Origin: Pantoea sp. At-9b
Lineage (GTDB): Bacteria > Pseudomonadota > Gammaproteobacteria > Enterobacterales > Enterobacteriaceae
DNA length: 64,000 nucleotides
Direction: 5' to 3'
Assembly (NCBI RefSeq): GCF_000175935.2
Contig: NC_014837.1
Span: 868,001 to 932,000 of the forward strand
Under the pieces are notes generated by a model. That model was not told where the DNA came from. It did not search any database and was given only the letters and a program-made list of their open reading frames with translations. This document shows, in pieces, positions 1 through 10,735 of the stretch. Numbering within the stretch: position 1 is the first letter of the stretch; the number at the start of each line of letters is the position of its first letter. Position numbers and translations under genes: made by a program.

Positions 1-72
1 GTGCAGTTGCACAATGCCAGCTATGGAGTGGGCGCGTATTCTGTCCGCAGTTCCTTTTATCTGGAGTGATTA

Positions 73-1230
73 ATGGCCACCTATCATCTTGATGCGCGAC
101 TGGCTCAGGACATTGTTGCCCGCACCATGCAAATTATTGACAGCAATGTCAACGTGATGGATGCCCGGGGGCGTATTATTGGCAGTGGCGACCGCGAGCG
201 TATTGGCGAATTGCACGAAGGTGCGCTGCTGGTCCTGTCGCAGGGTAGGGTTGTGGACATCGATGAAGCGGTAGCTAAGCATCTGCATGGCGTAAGGCCC
301 GGCATCAACCTGCCGCTGCGTATTGATGGTGAAATCGTTGGCGTTATTGGTTTGACCGGTCAACCGGTGGCGCTACGCCATTACGGTGAACTGGTGTGCA
401 TGACGGCAGAGATGATGCTGGAACAGGCACGCTTGCTGCATATGCTGGCCCAGGACAGCCGTCTGCGTGAGGAGCTGGTGCTGAATCTGGTGCGCAGTGA
501 AACGTTGTCACCGGCGCTGAGCGAATGGTCGCAGCGGTTGGGGATCGATCTCAATCAACCGCGTGTGGTGGCGGTGGTGGAGGTGGACAGCGGGCAGCTG
601 GGTGTCGATAGCGCCATGTCGGAATTGCAGCAGTTGCAAACGCTGCTGACCACGCCCGAGCGCGATAACCTGATTGCTATTGTCTCACTGACCGAAATGG
701 TGGTACTGAAACCGGCCCTGAATGCCCACGGTCGTTATGATCAGGATGATCATCGTCGACGGGTTGAACAGCTACTGCATCGTATGAAGGAGAGCGGCCA
801 TTTACGCATGCGTATCGCCTTGGGTAACTATTTTACCGGCCCAGGCAGCATTGCGCGTTCTTACCGTACCGCCCGCACCACGATGATGGTCGGTAAGCAG
901 CGCATGCCGGAACAACGCAGCTATTTTTATCAGGATCTGGTATTGCCGGTACTGCTCGATAGTTTACGCGGTGGCTGGCAGGCCAATGAGCTGGCCCGGC
1001 CGCTGGCGAAACTGAAAAATATGGACAGCAACGGCCTGCTGCGACGCACCTTGATCGCCTGGTTTAGTCATAACGTGCAACCGAGTGCGACGGCGCGCGC
1101 GTTGTTTATCCATCGCAATACGCTGGAGTATCGTCTGAATCGTATCTCTGAACTCACAGGGCTGAATTTGGGCAATTTCGACGACCGCCTGTTACTGTAT
1201 GTGGCGTTGCAACTGGATGAGCAGGCTTGA
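73..1230 (+). CDS. cdaR: CdaR, sugar diacid utilisation regulator
   Basis: A 385-residue transcription factor that in E. coli activates glucarate and galactarate catabolism genes in response to sugar diacids. The N-terminal ~135 residues match the diacid-recognition domain (it opens with LDARLAQDIVARTM). The C-terminus, about residues 335-365, is a PucR-type helix-turn-helix containing FIHRNTLEYRLNRI. The length equals that of the E. coli protein. The ATG is preceded by GGAGTG. In E. coli cdaR is followed by yaeH. Here a lyase gene starts on its stop codon (TGATG, one shared base), so the two are probably translationally coupled. Identity is secure; the inducer in this organism is inferred. 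Confidence 0.95.
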   Translation: MATYHLDARLAQDIVARTMQIIDSNVNVMDARGRIIGSGDRERIGELHEGALLVLSQGRVVDIDEAVAKHLHGVRPGINLPLRIDGEIVGVIGLTGQPVALRHYGELVCMTAEMMLEQARLLHMLAQDSRLREELVLNLVRSETLSPALSEWSQRLGIDLNQPRVVAVVEVDSGQLGVDSAMSELQQLQTLLTTPERDNLIAIVSLTEMVVLKPALNAHGRYDQDDHRRRVEQLLHRMKESGHLRMRIALGNYFTGPGSIARSYRTARTTMMVGKQRMPEQRSYFYQDLVLPVLLDSLRGGWQANELARPLAKLKNMDSNGLLRRTLIAWFSHNVQPSATARALFIHRNTLEYRLNRISELTGLNLGNFDDRLLLYVALQLDEQA

Positions 1231-2474
1231 TGACACGCATCTGGGTCGTGGTCTTCGCGTTAGGGTTGTGCAGTGGTTGGAGCCAGGCGGCGGAGCTGGC
1301 CTTTCTCTCTCTGAGCGATCTACAACAGGTTAAACAACAGCTGGCGCAGCACCAGGCGGCAGCACCAACGCTGGCCGCGTGGCAACAATTGCAGCGTGAA
1401 GCGCAGCAGGCGTTGAAACATGCAGATCCCAGCGTCACCGATAAAGGGCTGATGCCGCCAAGCGGCTCGAAGCATGACTATCTCAGCCTGAGCGCCTATT
1501 GGTGGCCCGACGCTGCGCGACCCGCTGGTCTGCCGTGGCAACGGCGCGATGGTGTAGTGAATCCCGCCAGCAAAAATGATCAGAGCGATGGTGTGCGGCT
1601 GGCGCGTTTTACCGCCGATGTGCAGACATTGACCCTTGCCTGGTTCTTCTCGGGCGATCCGCGTTATGCCGCTAAAGCGCAGACGATGGTACGTCACTGG
1701 TTTATCGATCCAGTCAGCCGGATGAATCCCAACCTTAACTTTGCCCAAGGGGTGCCGGGCGTAGCCGAAGGACGACATACCGGGGTGCTCGACGGGCGCT
1801 ATTTTGCCACCCGCGTGGTGGATGCCTTGCAGCTGCTGCGGCAGGCTCCGGGCTGGCACTCTGCCGATGAACAGGGCGTGCAGCGCTGGTTTCGCGACTA
1901 TCTGCACTGGTTGCAGCATAGTCCGCTGGCATTGCAGGAAGCGGCCGCGCCCAATAACCATGGCAGTTGGTATTGTACCCAGGTGGCGGGCATCGCCTGG
2001 TATCTGGGGGACGATGCCACGGTAAAAGCGATGGTGCGGCTGGCGCGCAGCAAGATTGACCAACAAATCCGCGCGGATGGCACACAGCCTTACGAGCTGG
2101 CGCGTACCCGATCTTTTCATTACAGCTTTTTCAATTTACAGGCGCTGACCGGACTGGCACAGCTGGCGCAAAAAAGTGATAACGGCGATCTCTGGCATTA
2201 CCAGAACGCGCAGGGGGGATCATTACTCCGTGCGCTGGCAGCCATGGCACCTTACAGCGATCCGGCCAAACGCTGGCCGTGGAAAAATCGCGATCGCGTC
2301 AGTCAGAGGATCGTGCCATTGTTGTCGTTGGCGGATAACAGTTTGCAGCAGACACGTTGGCAGGCGCGGATTGACGCAACAGCCTGGACGCCATTAAGCG
2401 GTGCAATAAGGCAGGCACAGCGCGATACCTGGTTGCTTGCGTTGCCTTACGCGCAGAAAAAAGGCCAGCAGTAG
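1230..2474 (+). CDS. alginate-lyase-family protein, secreted
   Basis: A 414-residue protein beginning with a Sec signal peptide (hydrophobic stretch, then SQA-AEL as likely cleavage site), so probably periplasmic. It resembles the alginate lyase superfamily (alpha/alpha-barrel polyuronate lyases): NPNLNFAQG near residue 166, NNHGSWY near 242 and a conserved HYSFFNLQAL near 297. Members cleave alginate or related uronic-acid polymers by beta-elimination; the substrate here cannot be read from sequence. ATG at 1230 is chosen because it overlaps the cdaR stop by one base; a TTG one codon upstream is less likely. The gene is an addition relative to the E. coli order, and its coupling to a sugar-acid regulator suggests uronate-polymer use. 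Confidence 0.8.
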   Translation: MTRIWVVVFALGLCSGWSQAAELAFLSLSDLQQVKQQLAQHQAAAPTLAAWQQLQREAQQALKHADPSVTDKGLMPPSGSKHDYLSLSAYWWPDAARPAGLPWQRRDGVVNPASKNDQSDGVRLARFTADVQTLTLAWFFSGDPRYAAKAQTMVRHWFIDPVSRMNPNLNFAQGVPGVAEGRHTGVLDGRYFATRVVDALQLLRQAPGWHSADEQGVQRWFRDYLHWLQHSPLALQEAAAPNNHGSWYCTQVAGIAWYLGDDATVKAMVRLARSKIDQQIRADGTQPYELARTRSFHYSFFNLQALTGLAQLAQKSDNGDLWHYQNAQGGSLLRALAAMAPYSDPAKRWPWKNRDRVSQRIVPLLSLADNSLQQTRWQARIDATAWTPLSGAIRQAQRDTWLLALPYAQKKGQQ

Positions 2475-2482
2475 CTGGCCTT
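2455..2482 (-). terminator. rho-independent terminator of yaeH
   Basis: A 9-bp perfect stem (AAGGCCAGC/GCTGGCCTT, 4-nt loop) is followed on the minus strand by a run of T (the A-run at 2457-2462 on plus). It overlaps the last codons and stop of the convergent lyase gene and could serve both directions. Confidence 0.75.
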
Positions 2483-2501
2483 AGCAAAGCGGGAGGAAAA
2501 A

Positions 2502-2891
2502 TTAACGACCGCTGCGAGTCAGTTTGTCGAGGTCGGATTCGATCTCAGCAATCTTATTCGACACCACGTTTTCCAGGTGACGCAGATCAGCAAGGATTTT
2601 GCGTTTCAGATCGACTTCAACCTGATCACGCTGACAAATCTGATCCAGCTCATCAATCACATAACGCAGGTTAGGGCTGATTTCCTGAACTTCTTTATAA
2701 CCCTGGCTGCTATCGGCAACCACGGTTTTGCGCTGACGTGGGTATTTGAACTTCACGCTTTTCGCGAAGAACTCACCTTTATCTTTGCGGAAGTAGATCT
2801 TCAGGATGTCGTTGTTGGCTTCCTGACGCAGGCTGTAGCGGTCAATGTCTTCAGGGGTGCTGATACCTAAGCTTTTCAGGTTGTCGTACAT
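2502..2891 (-). CDS. yaeH: YaeH, DUF3461 family protein
   Basis: A 129-residue cytoplasmic protein nearly identical to E. coli YaeH (128 aa) through [10 protein letters not shown], the core [15 protein letters not shown] and FPLKYPRQRK-like segment [13 protein letters not shown]. The C-terminal third (from about residue 80) is strongly helical and charged, suggesting a coiled coil. The start at MYDNLK is chosen by family alignment; the frame stays open upstream to 2963, but that extension is not conserved. Function is unknown in the family. Position between cdaR and dapD is as in E. coli. Confidence 0.9.
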   Translation of the reverse strand: MYDNLKSLGISTPEDIDRYSLRQEANNDILKIYFRKDKGEFFAKSVKFKYPRQRKTVVADSSQGYKEVQEISPNLRYVIDELDQICQRDQVEVDLKRKILADLRHLENVVSNKIAEIESDLDKLTRSGR

Positions 2892-3103
2892 AGCTTTATA
2901 TTCCATCAAAAGTGGGTGAGCGCGCAGGACTATCATCATTCGGGATGCGGCTAAATGCAGCAACCAGCTTCAACAACTGTAGACAAAAATCGGGATGAAT
3001 ATTGCGCGGCCTGAGTTAACTGGCGCGGATTATGACCTGTTTGAAAAATAAACGCACTTGTTAATTCGCGGTGAGAAACAGGTTGTTTGATGGGCAGTGT
3101 AAA

Positions 3104-3134
3104 GAAAAAATTACGGGCCTGAATACAGACCCGT
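3104..3134 (-). terminator. terminator downstream of dapD
   Basis: On the minus strand a 9-bp stem (ACGGGTCTG/CAGGCCCGT with one G-U pair, loop TATT) is followed by AATTTTTT, 30 bp after the dapD stop. Confidence 0.75.
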
Positions 3135-3163
3135 CGGATTAGTTAATTTAAGGCAAATTCGCC

Positions 3164-3988
3164 TTAGTCGATAGTGCGCAGCAGTTCGTTGATACCGACT
3201 TTGCCACGGGTTTTCGCATCAACTTTCTTCACGATAACCGCGCAGTACAGGCTGTAGCTGCCGTCTTTAGAAGGCAGGTTGCCAGAAACCACCACGGAGC
3301 CAGCCGGTACGCGACCATAATGTACTTCACCGGTTTCGCGGTCATAGATTTTGGTGCTCTGGCCGATGTAGACGCCCATGGAGATCACCGAACCTTCTTC
3401 TACGATCACGCCTTCAACGATTTCTGAGCGAGCACCGATAAAGCAGTTGTCTTCGATGATGGTCGGGTTAGCCTGCAACGGCTCCAGAACACCGCCGATG
3501 CCGACGCCGCCAGACAGGTGAACGTTTTTACCGATCTGCGCGCAGGAACCCACGGTTGCCCAGGTATCAACCATTGAACCTTCGTCAACGTAAGCACCGA
3601 TGTTCACGTAAGAAGGCATCAGTACGGTGTTGCGGGCGATAAACGCGCCCTGACGCACGGCTGCCGGAGGCACAACACGGAAGCCTTCTTTTTTGAAACG
3701 CGCTTCGTCCCAGTTGGCGAATTTCATCGGGACTTTGTCGTAGAAACGGGTTTCTGCGCCTTCCATCACCTGATTGTCATTGATGCGGAACGACAGCAGC
3801 ACTGCTTTCTTCAGCCACTGATGCGTTACCCACTCACCGTTGATCTTTTCAGACACGCGCAGTTCACCGCTGTCCAGCAGACCGATGACCTGGTTGATGG
3901 CTTCACGAGTGACGCTGTCCACGCTGGTTGGCGTGATATCGGCGCGGCGCTCAAAGGCAGATTCAATAACGCTCTGTAACTGTTGCAT
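3164..3988 (-). CDS. dapD: tetrahydrodipicolinate N-succinyltransferase
   Basis: 274 residues, the length of E. coli DapD. It transfers succinyl from succinyl-CoA to tetrahydrodipicolinate in the cytoplasmic diaminopimelate/lysine pathway, feeding both lysine and peptidoglycan. The middle of the protein carries the hexapeptide repeats of a left-handed beta-helix (for example [33 protein letters not shown]), which trimerises. The N-terminal helical domain starts [18 protein letters not shown]. It lies 76 bp downstream of glnD on the same strand, as in E. coli, with a hairpin between them and its own terminator. Confidence 0.97.
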   Translation of the reverse strand: MQQLQSVIESAFERRADITPTSVDSVTREAINQVIGLLDSGELRVSEKINGEWVTHQWLKKAVLLSFRINDNQVMEGAETRFYDKVPMKFANWDEARFKKEGFRVVPPAAVRQGAFIARNTVLMPSYVNIGAYVDEGSMVDTWATVGSCAQIGKNVHLSGGVGIGGVLEPLQANPTIIEDNCFIGARSEIVEGVIVEEGSVISMGVYIGQSTKIYDRETGEVHYGRVPAGSVVVSGNLPSKDGSYSLYCAVIVKKVDAKTRGKVGINELLRTID

Positions 3989-4014
3989 GATGATTTCCTG
4001 AGTCTGTCATACGG

Positions 4015-4035
4015 GTGCCAGCGTCACGCTGGCAC
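4015..4035. other. hairpin between glnD and dapD
   Basis: A perfect 9-bp inverted repeat (GTGCCAGCG/CGCTGGCAC, 3-nt loop) in the 76-bp spacer. The adjacent A-run is on the wrong side for glnD termination: on the minus strand the T-run precedes the stem. It may be an mRNA-processing or stability element rather than a terminator. Confidence 0.5.
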
Positions 4036-4064
4036 AGAAAAAAAGGATAATAAATCGATTGCGG

Positions 4065-6725
4065 TCACACTTTATCGTTTGGATTAAGGGCCTCTGTCAA
4101 CCGTTGTTGCAATACATTGCGCATTTCGGCATCAAGTGCGCGGCGCTCGCTGTTTGCAAGGATGAAAAGATCTTCAACCCGTTCGCCAATTGTACTGATA
4201 CGTGCGCCATGAAGCGAGACGCCTAAATCTGCAAATACTTCACCGACGCGCGCCAGCAGGCCGGGTTGATCGAGGGCAATCAATTCCAGATAGCTGCGGC
4301 GATCGGTATGCGTGGGCAGGAAATTGACCTCGGTTTCCACGCTGAAGTGCTTCAGACGCGATGACTGGCGACGCGCGCGCGGCGGTACCCATTGGGTTTG
4401 GGTGATGGCCTGCTCCAGTGCCTGAATGATCATGGGATGGCGATCAGCCGCCAGTGGGCTGCCATCCGGCTCCAGCACAATAAAGGTATCCATCGCCATG
4501 CCGTCGCGGCTGGTAAAGATCTGCGCATCGTGCACGCTGAGGTTGCGGCGATCAAGCTCACCCGCCACGGCAGCAAACAGATATGGACGATCGGGACTCC
4601 AGATAAAGATCTCCGTCCCGCCGCGCGTTGCCTGCGGGCTGACCAGTACCAGCGGTTTGCTCAAATCATGATTGATCAGATGTCGCGCATGCCATGCCAG
4701 CTGATTCGGGGTGTGGCGCAGGAAATAGTCGGAACGACAGCGGCTCCAGATGTGCTGTAGCCGCTCCTCGTCGAGGTTTTCCATACGCAACAACGCCAGT
4801 GCCTGTAGCCGATGGTGGCGGACGCGTTCGCGCAGGTCCGGGCTGTTTTCCATACCACGACGCAGCTGTTTTTCCGTGGCGAAGAACAGTTCACGCAGCA
4901 GGCTCTGCTTCCAGCTGTTCCACAGACTTTCGTTGGTGGCACAGATGTCCGATACCGTTAAGCATACCAGGTAGCGCAGGCGATTCTCGTTTTGCATCAC
5001 TTCAGCGAATTGCTGAATGACGGTCGGGTCCTGAATATCGCGGCGCTGGGCGGTGACTGACATCAACAGATGATGACGCACCAGCCAGGCAACCAGCTGA
5101 GTTTCACGCGAATTCAGGCCATGCAGTTCGGCGAAATCGAGTGCATCCTGGGCACCGAGAATCGAATGGTCGCCACCGCGTCCTTTGGCGATGTCATGCA
5201 ACAGCGCCGCCATCAGCAGCAGTTCCGGCTGCGGCAGACGCGGCCATAGCTCCACGCACAATGGATGCATCGGGCGTGTCGCTTCGTCAGCGAAGCTCTC
5301 CAGCTTCTGCAACACGCGAATGGTGTGTTCATCCACCGTGTAGGCATGGAACAGGTCGAACTGCATCTGACCGACGATATTGCCCCACAGCGGCGTATAC
5401 GCCCAAAGCACGCTGTGGCGGTGCATGGGCACCAGCGCGCGGCTCACCGCACCCGGATGACGCAGAATGGCCATGAAGGTTTGACGTGCTTCCGCAATCT
5501 GACACAGCGGTTGTTTCAGATGGCGGCGGGCGAAACGCAACTGGCGCAAAGTGGTGGAGTAGATACCCTTGATGTTTTCGTTGCGCACCATCACGTAAAA
5601 CATGCGCATAATCGCCTGGGGTTCACGTTCGAATAACGTCGGGTCACGCAGGTCAATCAGTTCACCGCGTAGCTGAAAGTCGTCATCAATATTGCGCGGC
5701 TTTTCGGTGGCAGACAGCCCGAGGATCGCTTCATCGAACAGTTGCAGCAGCATTTGGTTAAGCTCACCAATGCGGCGTGTGACGCGGTAAAAATCTTTCA
5801 TCATGCGCTCAACCGGCTCATTACCTTCACCGAGATAGTTGAGACGCTGCGCCACATTCAACTGGCGATCAAACAACAGCCGGTTATCGTAACGCGTCAG
5901 GGTCAGATGGAGCGCGAAGCGGATGCGCCAGAGAAACTCCTGGCATTCGTTAAGTTCATTGCGCTCGGCTTCGGTGAGAAAGCCGAAACCGACCATTTCA
6001 TCAAGGGTGGTCGCACCAAAATGGCGGCGGGCAACCCATTGCAGCGTGTGAATATCCCGCAGCCCGCCGGGGCTGCTTTTGATATCCGGCTCAAGGTTGT
6101 AGCTGGTGCCGTGATAGCGTTTATGGCGCTCTTGCTGCTCTTCGATTTTGGCCGCGAAAAAGCGCGACGAAGGCCAAAAGCCATCGCTGAAAATGTTCTT
6201 TTGCAGCTCAAGAAATAAGGCGACATCGCCAGTAAGCATGCGCGATTCAATCAGGTTAGTGGCGACGGTAAGGTCTGATAACCCTTCCAACAGGCACTCT
6301 TCCAGCGTCCGCACGCTGTGGCCGACTTCCAGCTTGAGATCCCACATCAGCGTCAACAGTTCGCTGGTGCGTTGGGCGGCGGTTTCATCCAGCGGGCGAC
6401 GGCTGAGGATCAACACATCAATGTCCGACAGCGGATGCAGCTCGCCGCGCCCATAACCGCCCACCGCCAGCAGGGCGATCTCTTTCATCTGATCAAAGCC
6501 GAAGAAACGCCATAAGCGACGCAACAACCGATCGATAAACAGGGTGCGCGCATCAATCAGGGATTCGACATCGGTACCGGCATCAAACGCGATCCCCATG
6601 TGCTGTTGAAACTGTTCGAGATAAAGTTTGAGTTTCTCGCGGGTTAGGGCTTCATCAGGCCAGCCAGCGGGTGAATCGGTCAGGCCCTTGTGTACTGCTT
6701 CGGTCACGCTACCACTCATCGACAT
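4065..6725 (-). CDS. glnD: GlnD, PII uridylyltransferase/uridylyl-removing enzyme
   Basis: An 886-residue bifunctional nitrogen sensor that uridylylates PII (GlnB/GlnK) when glutamine is low and removes UMP when it is high, so controlling NtrBC and glutamine synthetase. The nucleotidyltransferase motif [14 protein letters not shown] is at residues 90-103. The HD hydrolase motif [14 protein letters not shown] is near 510. Two ACT domains, which sense glutamine, occupy roughly the last 190 residues. Two ATGs (codons 1 and 3) are possible. This gene is relevant to the nitrogen-controlled hpx cluster at the end of the window, because GlnD sits at the top of the NtrC cascade. Confidence 0.97.
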   Translation of the reverse strand: MSMSGSVTEAVHKGLTDSPAGWPDEALTREKLKLYLEQFQQHMGIAFDAGTDVESLIDARTLFIDRLLRRLWRFFGFDQMKEIALLAVGGYGRGELHPLSDIDVLILSRRPLDETAAQRTSELLTLMWDLKLEVGHSVRTLEECLLEGLSDLTVATNLIESRMLTGDVALFLELQKNIFSDGFWPSSRFFAAKIEEQQERHKRYHGTSYNLEPDIKSSPGGLRDIHTLQWVARRHFGATTLDEMVGFGFLTEAERNELNECQEFLWRIRFALHLTLTRYDNRLLFDRQLNVAQRLNYLGEGNEPVERMMKDFYRVTRRIGELNQMLLQLFDEAILGLSATEKPRNIDDDFQLRGELIDLRDPTLFEREPQAIMRMFYVMVRNENIKGIYSTTLRQLRFARRHLKQPLCQIAEARQTFMAILRHPGAVSRALVPMHRHSVLWAYTPLWGNIVGQMQFDLFHAYTVDEHTIRVLQKLESFADEATRPMHPLCVELWPRLPQPELLLMAALLHDIAKGRGGDHSILGAQDALDFAELHGLNSRETQLVAWLVRHHLLMSVTAQRRDIQDPTVIQQFAEVMQNENRLRYLVCLTVSDICATNESLWNSWKQSLLRELFFATEKQLRRGMENSPDLRERVRHHRLQALALLRMENLDEERLQHIWSRCRSDYFLRHTPNQLAWHARHLINHDLSKPLVLVSPQATRGGTEIFIWSPDRPYLFAAVAGELDRRNLSVHDAQIFTSRDGMAMDTFIVLEPDGSPLAADRHPMIIQALEQAITQTQWVPPRARRQSSRLKHFSVETEVNFLPTHTDRRSYLELIALDQPGLLARVGEVFADLGVSLHGARISTIGERVEDLFILANSERRALDAEMRNVLQQRLTEALNPNDKV

Positions 6726-6750
6726 CGTCTCTTCTTCGCGCCATTGACAT

Positions 6751-6773
6751 AAAAAAGCCGACTCAAGGTCGGC
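6751..6773 (-). terminator. terminator downstream of map
   Basis: On the minus strand, stem GCCGAC/GTCGGC with a 5-nt loop is followed by TTTTTT, placed between the map stop and the glnD start. Confidence 0.8.
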
Positions 6774-6794
6774 CTGGTACTGTTGGGAAGAGAT

Positions 6795-7589
6795 TTACGC
6801 GACGTTTTCCAGCACCGCAGGGAGGGTGTCGTCTTCACGCAGCGTCAGAATCTCACAGCCGTTCTCCGTCACCACAATAGTATGCTCGTACTGTGCGGAC
6901 AAGCTGCGATCTTTGGTTTTCACGGTCCAGCCATCCTTCATGGTGCGGATGCGGTAATCACCGGCATTGACCATCGGTTCAACGGTGAAGGTCATACCGG
7001 CCTGCAACACCACGCCGCCATCATCAGCATCGTAATGCAACACTTGCGGCTCTTCGTGGAAACCTTTGCCAATGCCGTGGCCGCAATATTCGCGCACCAC
7101 AGAGAAATCCTGTGCTTCCACATACTTCTGAATCGCACGCCCCAGTTCACGCAGACGAATACCGGGTTTCACCAGACGCAGCGCCAGATACAGGCTTTCC
7201 TGGGTCACGCGACACAGGCGCTCGCCCTGAATGGTCGGCTTGCCGACGATGAACATTTTCGAGGTGTCACCGTGATAGTCATCTTTAATCACCGTGACAT
7301 CAATGTTGACGACATCGCCGTCTTTCAGCAGACGATCGTCGCTGGGGATACCGTGGCACACCACTTCATTAATCGAGATGCACACTGATTTCGGGAATCC
7401 GTGGTAGCCGAGACACGCGGAGATTGCCTGCTGTTGCCCGGTAATGTGCTCGTGGCACAGACGGTCCAGTTCGCCGGTTGAAATGCCCGGCACCACGTGC
7501 GGTGCGATCATTTCCAGCACTTCAGCCGCCAGGCGGCCAGCAACACGCATTTTTTCGATTTCTTCAGGAGTTTTTATTGAAATAGCCAT
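6795..7589 (-). CDS. map: methionine aminopeptidase type I
   Basis: 264 residues, the usual length. It removes the initiator methionine from nascent proteins in the cytoplasm. The metal-binding set of M24A peptidases is visible: the aspartates in VNIDVTVIKDDYHGDTSK, the histidine in CGHGIGKGFHEEP, and glutamates in FTVEPMVNAG and EHTIVVTENG. The N-terminal substrate histidine is in LGYHGFPKS. It is divergent from rpsB, as in E. coli, with a 314-bp region between that carries the rpsB promoter and leader. Confidence 0.97.
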   Translation of the reverse strand: MAISIKTPEEIEKMRVAGRLAAEVLEMIAPHVVPGISTGELDRLCHEHITGQQQAISACLGYHGFPKSVCISINEVVCHGIPSDDRLLKDGDVVNIDVTVIKDDYHGDTSKMFIVGKPTIQGERLCRVTQESLYLALRLVKPGIRLRELGRAIQKYVEAQDFSVVREYCGHGIGKGFHEEPQVLHYDADDGGVVLQAGMTFTVEPMVNAGDYRIRTMKDGWTVKTKDRSLSAQYEHTIVVTENGCEILTLREDDTLPAVLENVA

Positions 7590-7708
7590 TAAATTAATCC
7601 GCGGCTGTCGAAAAATTCGACAATAATTGAGTTCTGTGCAGTCATGTTAGCAGCAGGCATTTGGGCTGCCAAATCGGGAAGCGTCAAGCCATTTTCTGCT
7701 AACGACTA

Positions 7709-7738
7709 TTGGCGTATTCCTGCGCATTGTGGTATAAA
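7709..7738 (+). promoter_or_regulatory. rpsB-tsf promoter
   Basis: -35 TTGGCG (7709-7714), 18-bp spacer, -10 TATAAA (7733-7738), followed by a GC-rich stretch (GCGCGCC) typical of stringently controlled ribosomal promoters. It lies about 165 bp upstream of the rpsB ATG. Confidence 0.7.
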
Positions 7739-7744
7739 GCGCGC

Positions 7745-8629
<885 letters not shown>

Positions 8630-8680
8630 TAAGGTCTGCTCTTTCACAGAGCCCTTAGACATCAGATGTAATCTGTTAAG

Positions 8681-8700
8681 GGGGCCGCACAGGCCCCTTT
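8681..8700 (+). terminator. attenuating terminator between rpsB and tsf
   Basis: Stem GGGGCC/GGCCCC with a 5-nt loop followed by TTTATT. The short, interrupted T-run fits a leaky terminator that lets part of the transcription continue into tsf. Confidence 0.65.
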
Positions 8701-8811
8701 ATTCTATCCAAGTCTGTCACGCTTCCACTAAGGCGAGCGGGGCAGAGTAAATTTTCCGCAACAAGTTTCTGGCAGTGTGCAAGCACTGAGAAACGAATCG
8801 AGGATTCTGGA

Positions 8812-9663
8812 ATGGCTGAAATTACCGCTGCACTGGTAAAAGAACTGCGCGAGCGTACTGCCGCTGGCATGATGGACTGCAAAAAAGCGCTGACTGAAGC
8901 GAATGGCGATATCGAGCTGGCCATCGAAAACATGCGTAAGTCTGGCGCAATCAAAGCAGCGAAAAAAGCGGGCAACGTTGCTGCTGACGGCGTGATCAAA
9001 ACTAAGATCGTTGACGGTTTTGGTGTGATCCTGGAAGTTAACTGCCAGACCGACTTCGTCGCAAAAGATGCGGGTTTCCAGGCGTTTGCTGACAAAGTTA
9101 TCGACGCTGCTGCCGCGGGTAAAGTGACCGACGTTGAAGTTCTGAAAGCTCAGTTCGAAGAAGAACGTGTGGCACTGGTTGCGAAAATCGGCGAGAACAT
9201 CAACATCCGTCGCGTTGCTATCCTGGAAGGTACTGAGCTGGGTAACTACCTGCACGGCGCGCGTATCGGCGTTCTGGTTTCTACCAAAGGCGCTGACGAA
9301 GAGCTGATCAAGCAAGTTGCTATGCACATCGCTGCAAGCAAGCCTGAGTTCGTGAAACCGGAAGACGTGTCTGAAGACGTGGTAGCGAAAGAGTACCAGG
9401 TTCAGCTGGACATCGCGATGCAGTCTGGTAAGCCGAAAGAAATCGCAGAGAAAATGGTTGAAGGCCGTATGAAGAAATTCACCGGTGAAGTTTCTCTGAC
9501 TGGTCAGGCTTTCGTTATCGACCCGAGCAAAACCGTTGGCCAGGCGCTGAAAGAGAAAGGCGCTGACGTCATCAACTTTATCCGCTTCGAAGTGGGTGAA
9601 GGCATCGAGAAAGTTGAGACTGATTTCGCAGCAGAAGTTGCTGCCATGTCCAAACAGTCTTAA
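8812..9663 (+). CDS. tsf: elongation factor Ts
   Basis: 283 residues, standard length. It is the guanine-nucleotide exchange factor for EF-Tu. The N-terminal UBA-like domain with [27 protein letters not shown] is the EF-Ts signature, and the TDFVAKD motif, which contacts EF-Tu, is near residue 80. It is followed by a strong terminator. Order rpsB-tsf-pyrH-frr is as in E. coli. Confidence 0.98.
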   Translation: MAEITAALVKELRERTAAGMMDCKKALTEANGDIELAIENMRKSGAIKAAKKAGNVAADGVIKTKIVDGFGVILEVNCQTDFVAKDAGFQAFADKVIDAAAAGKVTDVEVLKAQFEEERVALVAKIGENINIRRVAILEGTELGNYLHGARIGVLVSTKGADEELIKQVAMHIAASKPEFVKPEDVSEDVVAKEYQVQLDIAMQSGKPKEIAEKMVEGRMKKFTGEVSLTGQAFVIDPSKTVGQALKEKGADVINFIRFEVGEGIEKVETDFAAEVAAMSKQS

Positions 9664-9671
9664 TTGGTCCG

Positions 9672-9700
9672 AAAGAACCGCCAAAAGGCGGTTCTTTTTT
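9672..9700 (+). terminator. terminator of the rpsB-tsf operon
   Basis: An 11-bp perfect stem (AAAGAACCGCC/GGCGGTTCTTT, loop AAAA) running into TTTTTT, 9 bp after the tsf stop. Confidence 0.9.
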
Positions 9701-9821
9701 GCCTGCGTTTTAGCGTGGGCCTATTTTCAGTCACTTCCCAATAGCTTTTCTCTCTCGCTAAGCGGATGATTGATCAGATTTAACTTCTCCTTTTCATCAT
9801 ATCTTCCAGGAAGAATTGACC

Positions 9822-10547
9822 ATGGCGACCAACGCAAAACCTGTATATCAACGTATCCTGCTAAAACTGAGTGGCGAAGCACTGCAAGGTGCTGAAGGTT
9901 TTGGTATTGACGCGAGTGTGCTTGACCGCATGGCGCAAGAGGTGAAAGAGCTGGTTGAACTGGGTATCCAGGTGGGTGTGGTTATTGGTGGTGGTAACCT
10001 GTTCCGTGGCGCGGGTCTGGCACAGGCGGGTATGAACCGTGTGGTGGGTGACCACATGGGTATGCTGGCTACCGTGATGAACGGCCTGGCGATGCGTGAT
10101 GCGTTGCACCGTGCTTATGTCAACGCGCGTCTGATGTCAGCCATTCCGCTGAACGGCGTCTGCGATAACTACAGCTGGGCAGAGGCGATCAGCCTGCTGC
10201 GCAATAACCGCGTGGTTATCTTCTCCGCTGGTACTGGCAACCCGTTCTTTACGACCGACTCTGCAGCCTGTCTGCGCGGTATTGAAATCGAAGCTGATGT
10301 CGTACTGAAAGCCACGAAAGTGGATGGCGTCTACTCTGCCGACCCGGTGAAAAACCCGGATGCTACGCTGTATGAACAGCTGACTTATGCCGAAGTGCTG
10401 GATAAAGAGCTGAAAGTGATGGATCTGGCGGCCTTTACGCTGGCGCGCGACCATCAATTGCCGATCCGCGTCTTCAATATGAACAAACCTGGCGCGCTGC
10501 GTCGTGTCGTGATGGGTGAAAAAGAAGGCACCCTGATTACGCATTAA
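9822..10547 (+). CDS. pyrH: UMP kinase
   Basis: 241 residues, hexameric amino-acid-kinase-fold enzyme that phosphorylates UMP to UDP. The N-terminal phosphate-binding segment [11 protein letters not shown] and the glycine-rich [13 protein letters not shown] are visible, as is the nucleotide-binding [11 protein letters not shown]. The ATG at 9822 ([10 protein letters not shown]) is preferred to an in-frame TTG two codons earlier because of the AGGAAGA ribosome-binding site and the family N-terminus. Confidence 0.97.
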   Translation: MATNAKPVYQRILLKLSGEALQGAEGFGIDASVLDRMAQEVKELVELGIQVGVVIGGGNLFRGAGLAQAGMNRVVGDHMGMLATVMNGLAMRDALHRAYVNARLMSAIPLNGVCDNYSWAEAISLLRNNRVVIFSAGTGNPFFTTDSAACLRGIEIEADVVLKATKVDGVYSADPVKNPDATLYEQLTYAEVLDKELKVMDLAAFTLARDHQLPIRVFNMNKPGALRRVVMGEKEGTLITH

Positions 10548-10606
10548 TACCCGACGCAAGATAAAATAGGGTATATTCTGTGGGCGCGGCGCTTGGGCGC
10601 TGCGCT

Positions 10607-10656
10607 ATGCCCTTCATAATTCGTCCCCGACCGGGAGCTCGAATGATGAAGGGTAT
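10607..10656. repeat. 50-bp inverted repeat in frr leader, ERIC-like ends
   Basis: Arms 10607-10623 and 10640-10656 pair over 17 bp with one G-U and one mismatch; the loop holds a smaller TCCC/GGGA hairpin. The outer sequence (ATACCCTTCATCATTCG read inward from the right end) resembles the termini of the ERIC element found 650 bp downstream, so it may be an internally deleted relative. A second GC-rich stem lies just upstream (10584-10605). Confidence 0.55.
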
Positions 10657-10735
10657 CAGGATGATCGATGATTATCGATACCGCTTCCGGTTAGCCCGGA
10701 AATGGCCAGGTCAAACCGAATCCAAGGGTTTCAAC

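Noticed and set aside
1..72. End of an upstream gene or a promoter for cdaR
   Set aside because: No recognisable coding end and no well-spaced -35/-10 pair in 72 bp; left unassigned.
10580..10735. N-terminal extension of ribosome recycling factor by 52 codons
   Set aside because: The frame is open, but the sequence consists of hairpin repeats and RRF families begin at the GTG at 10736.
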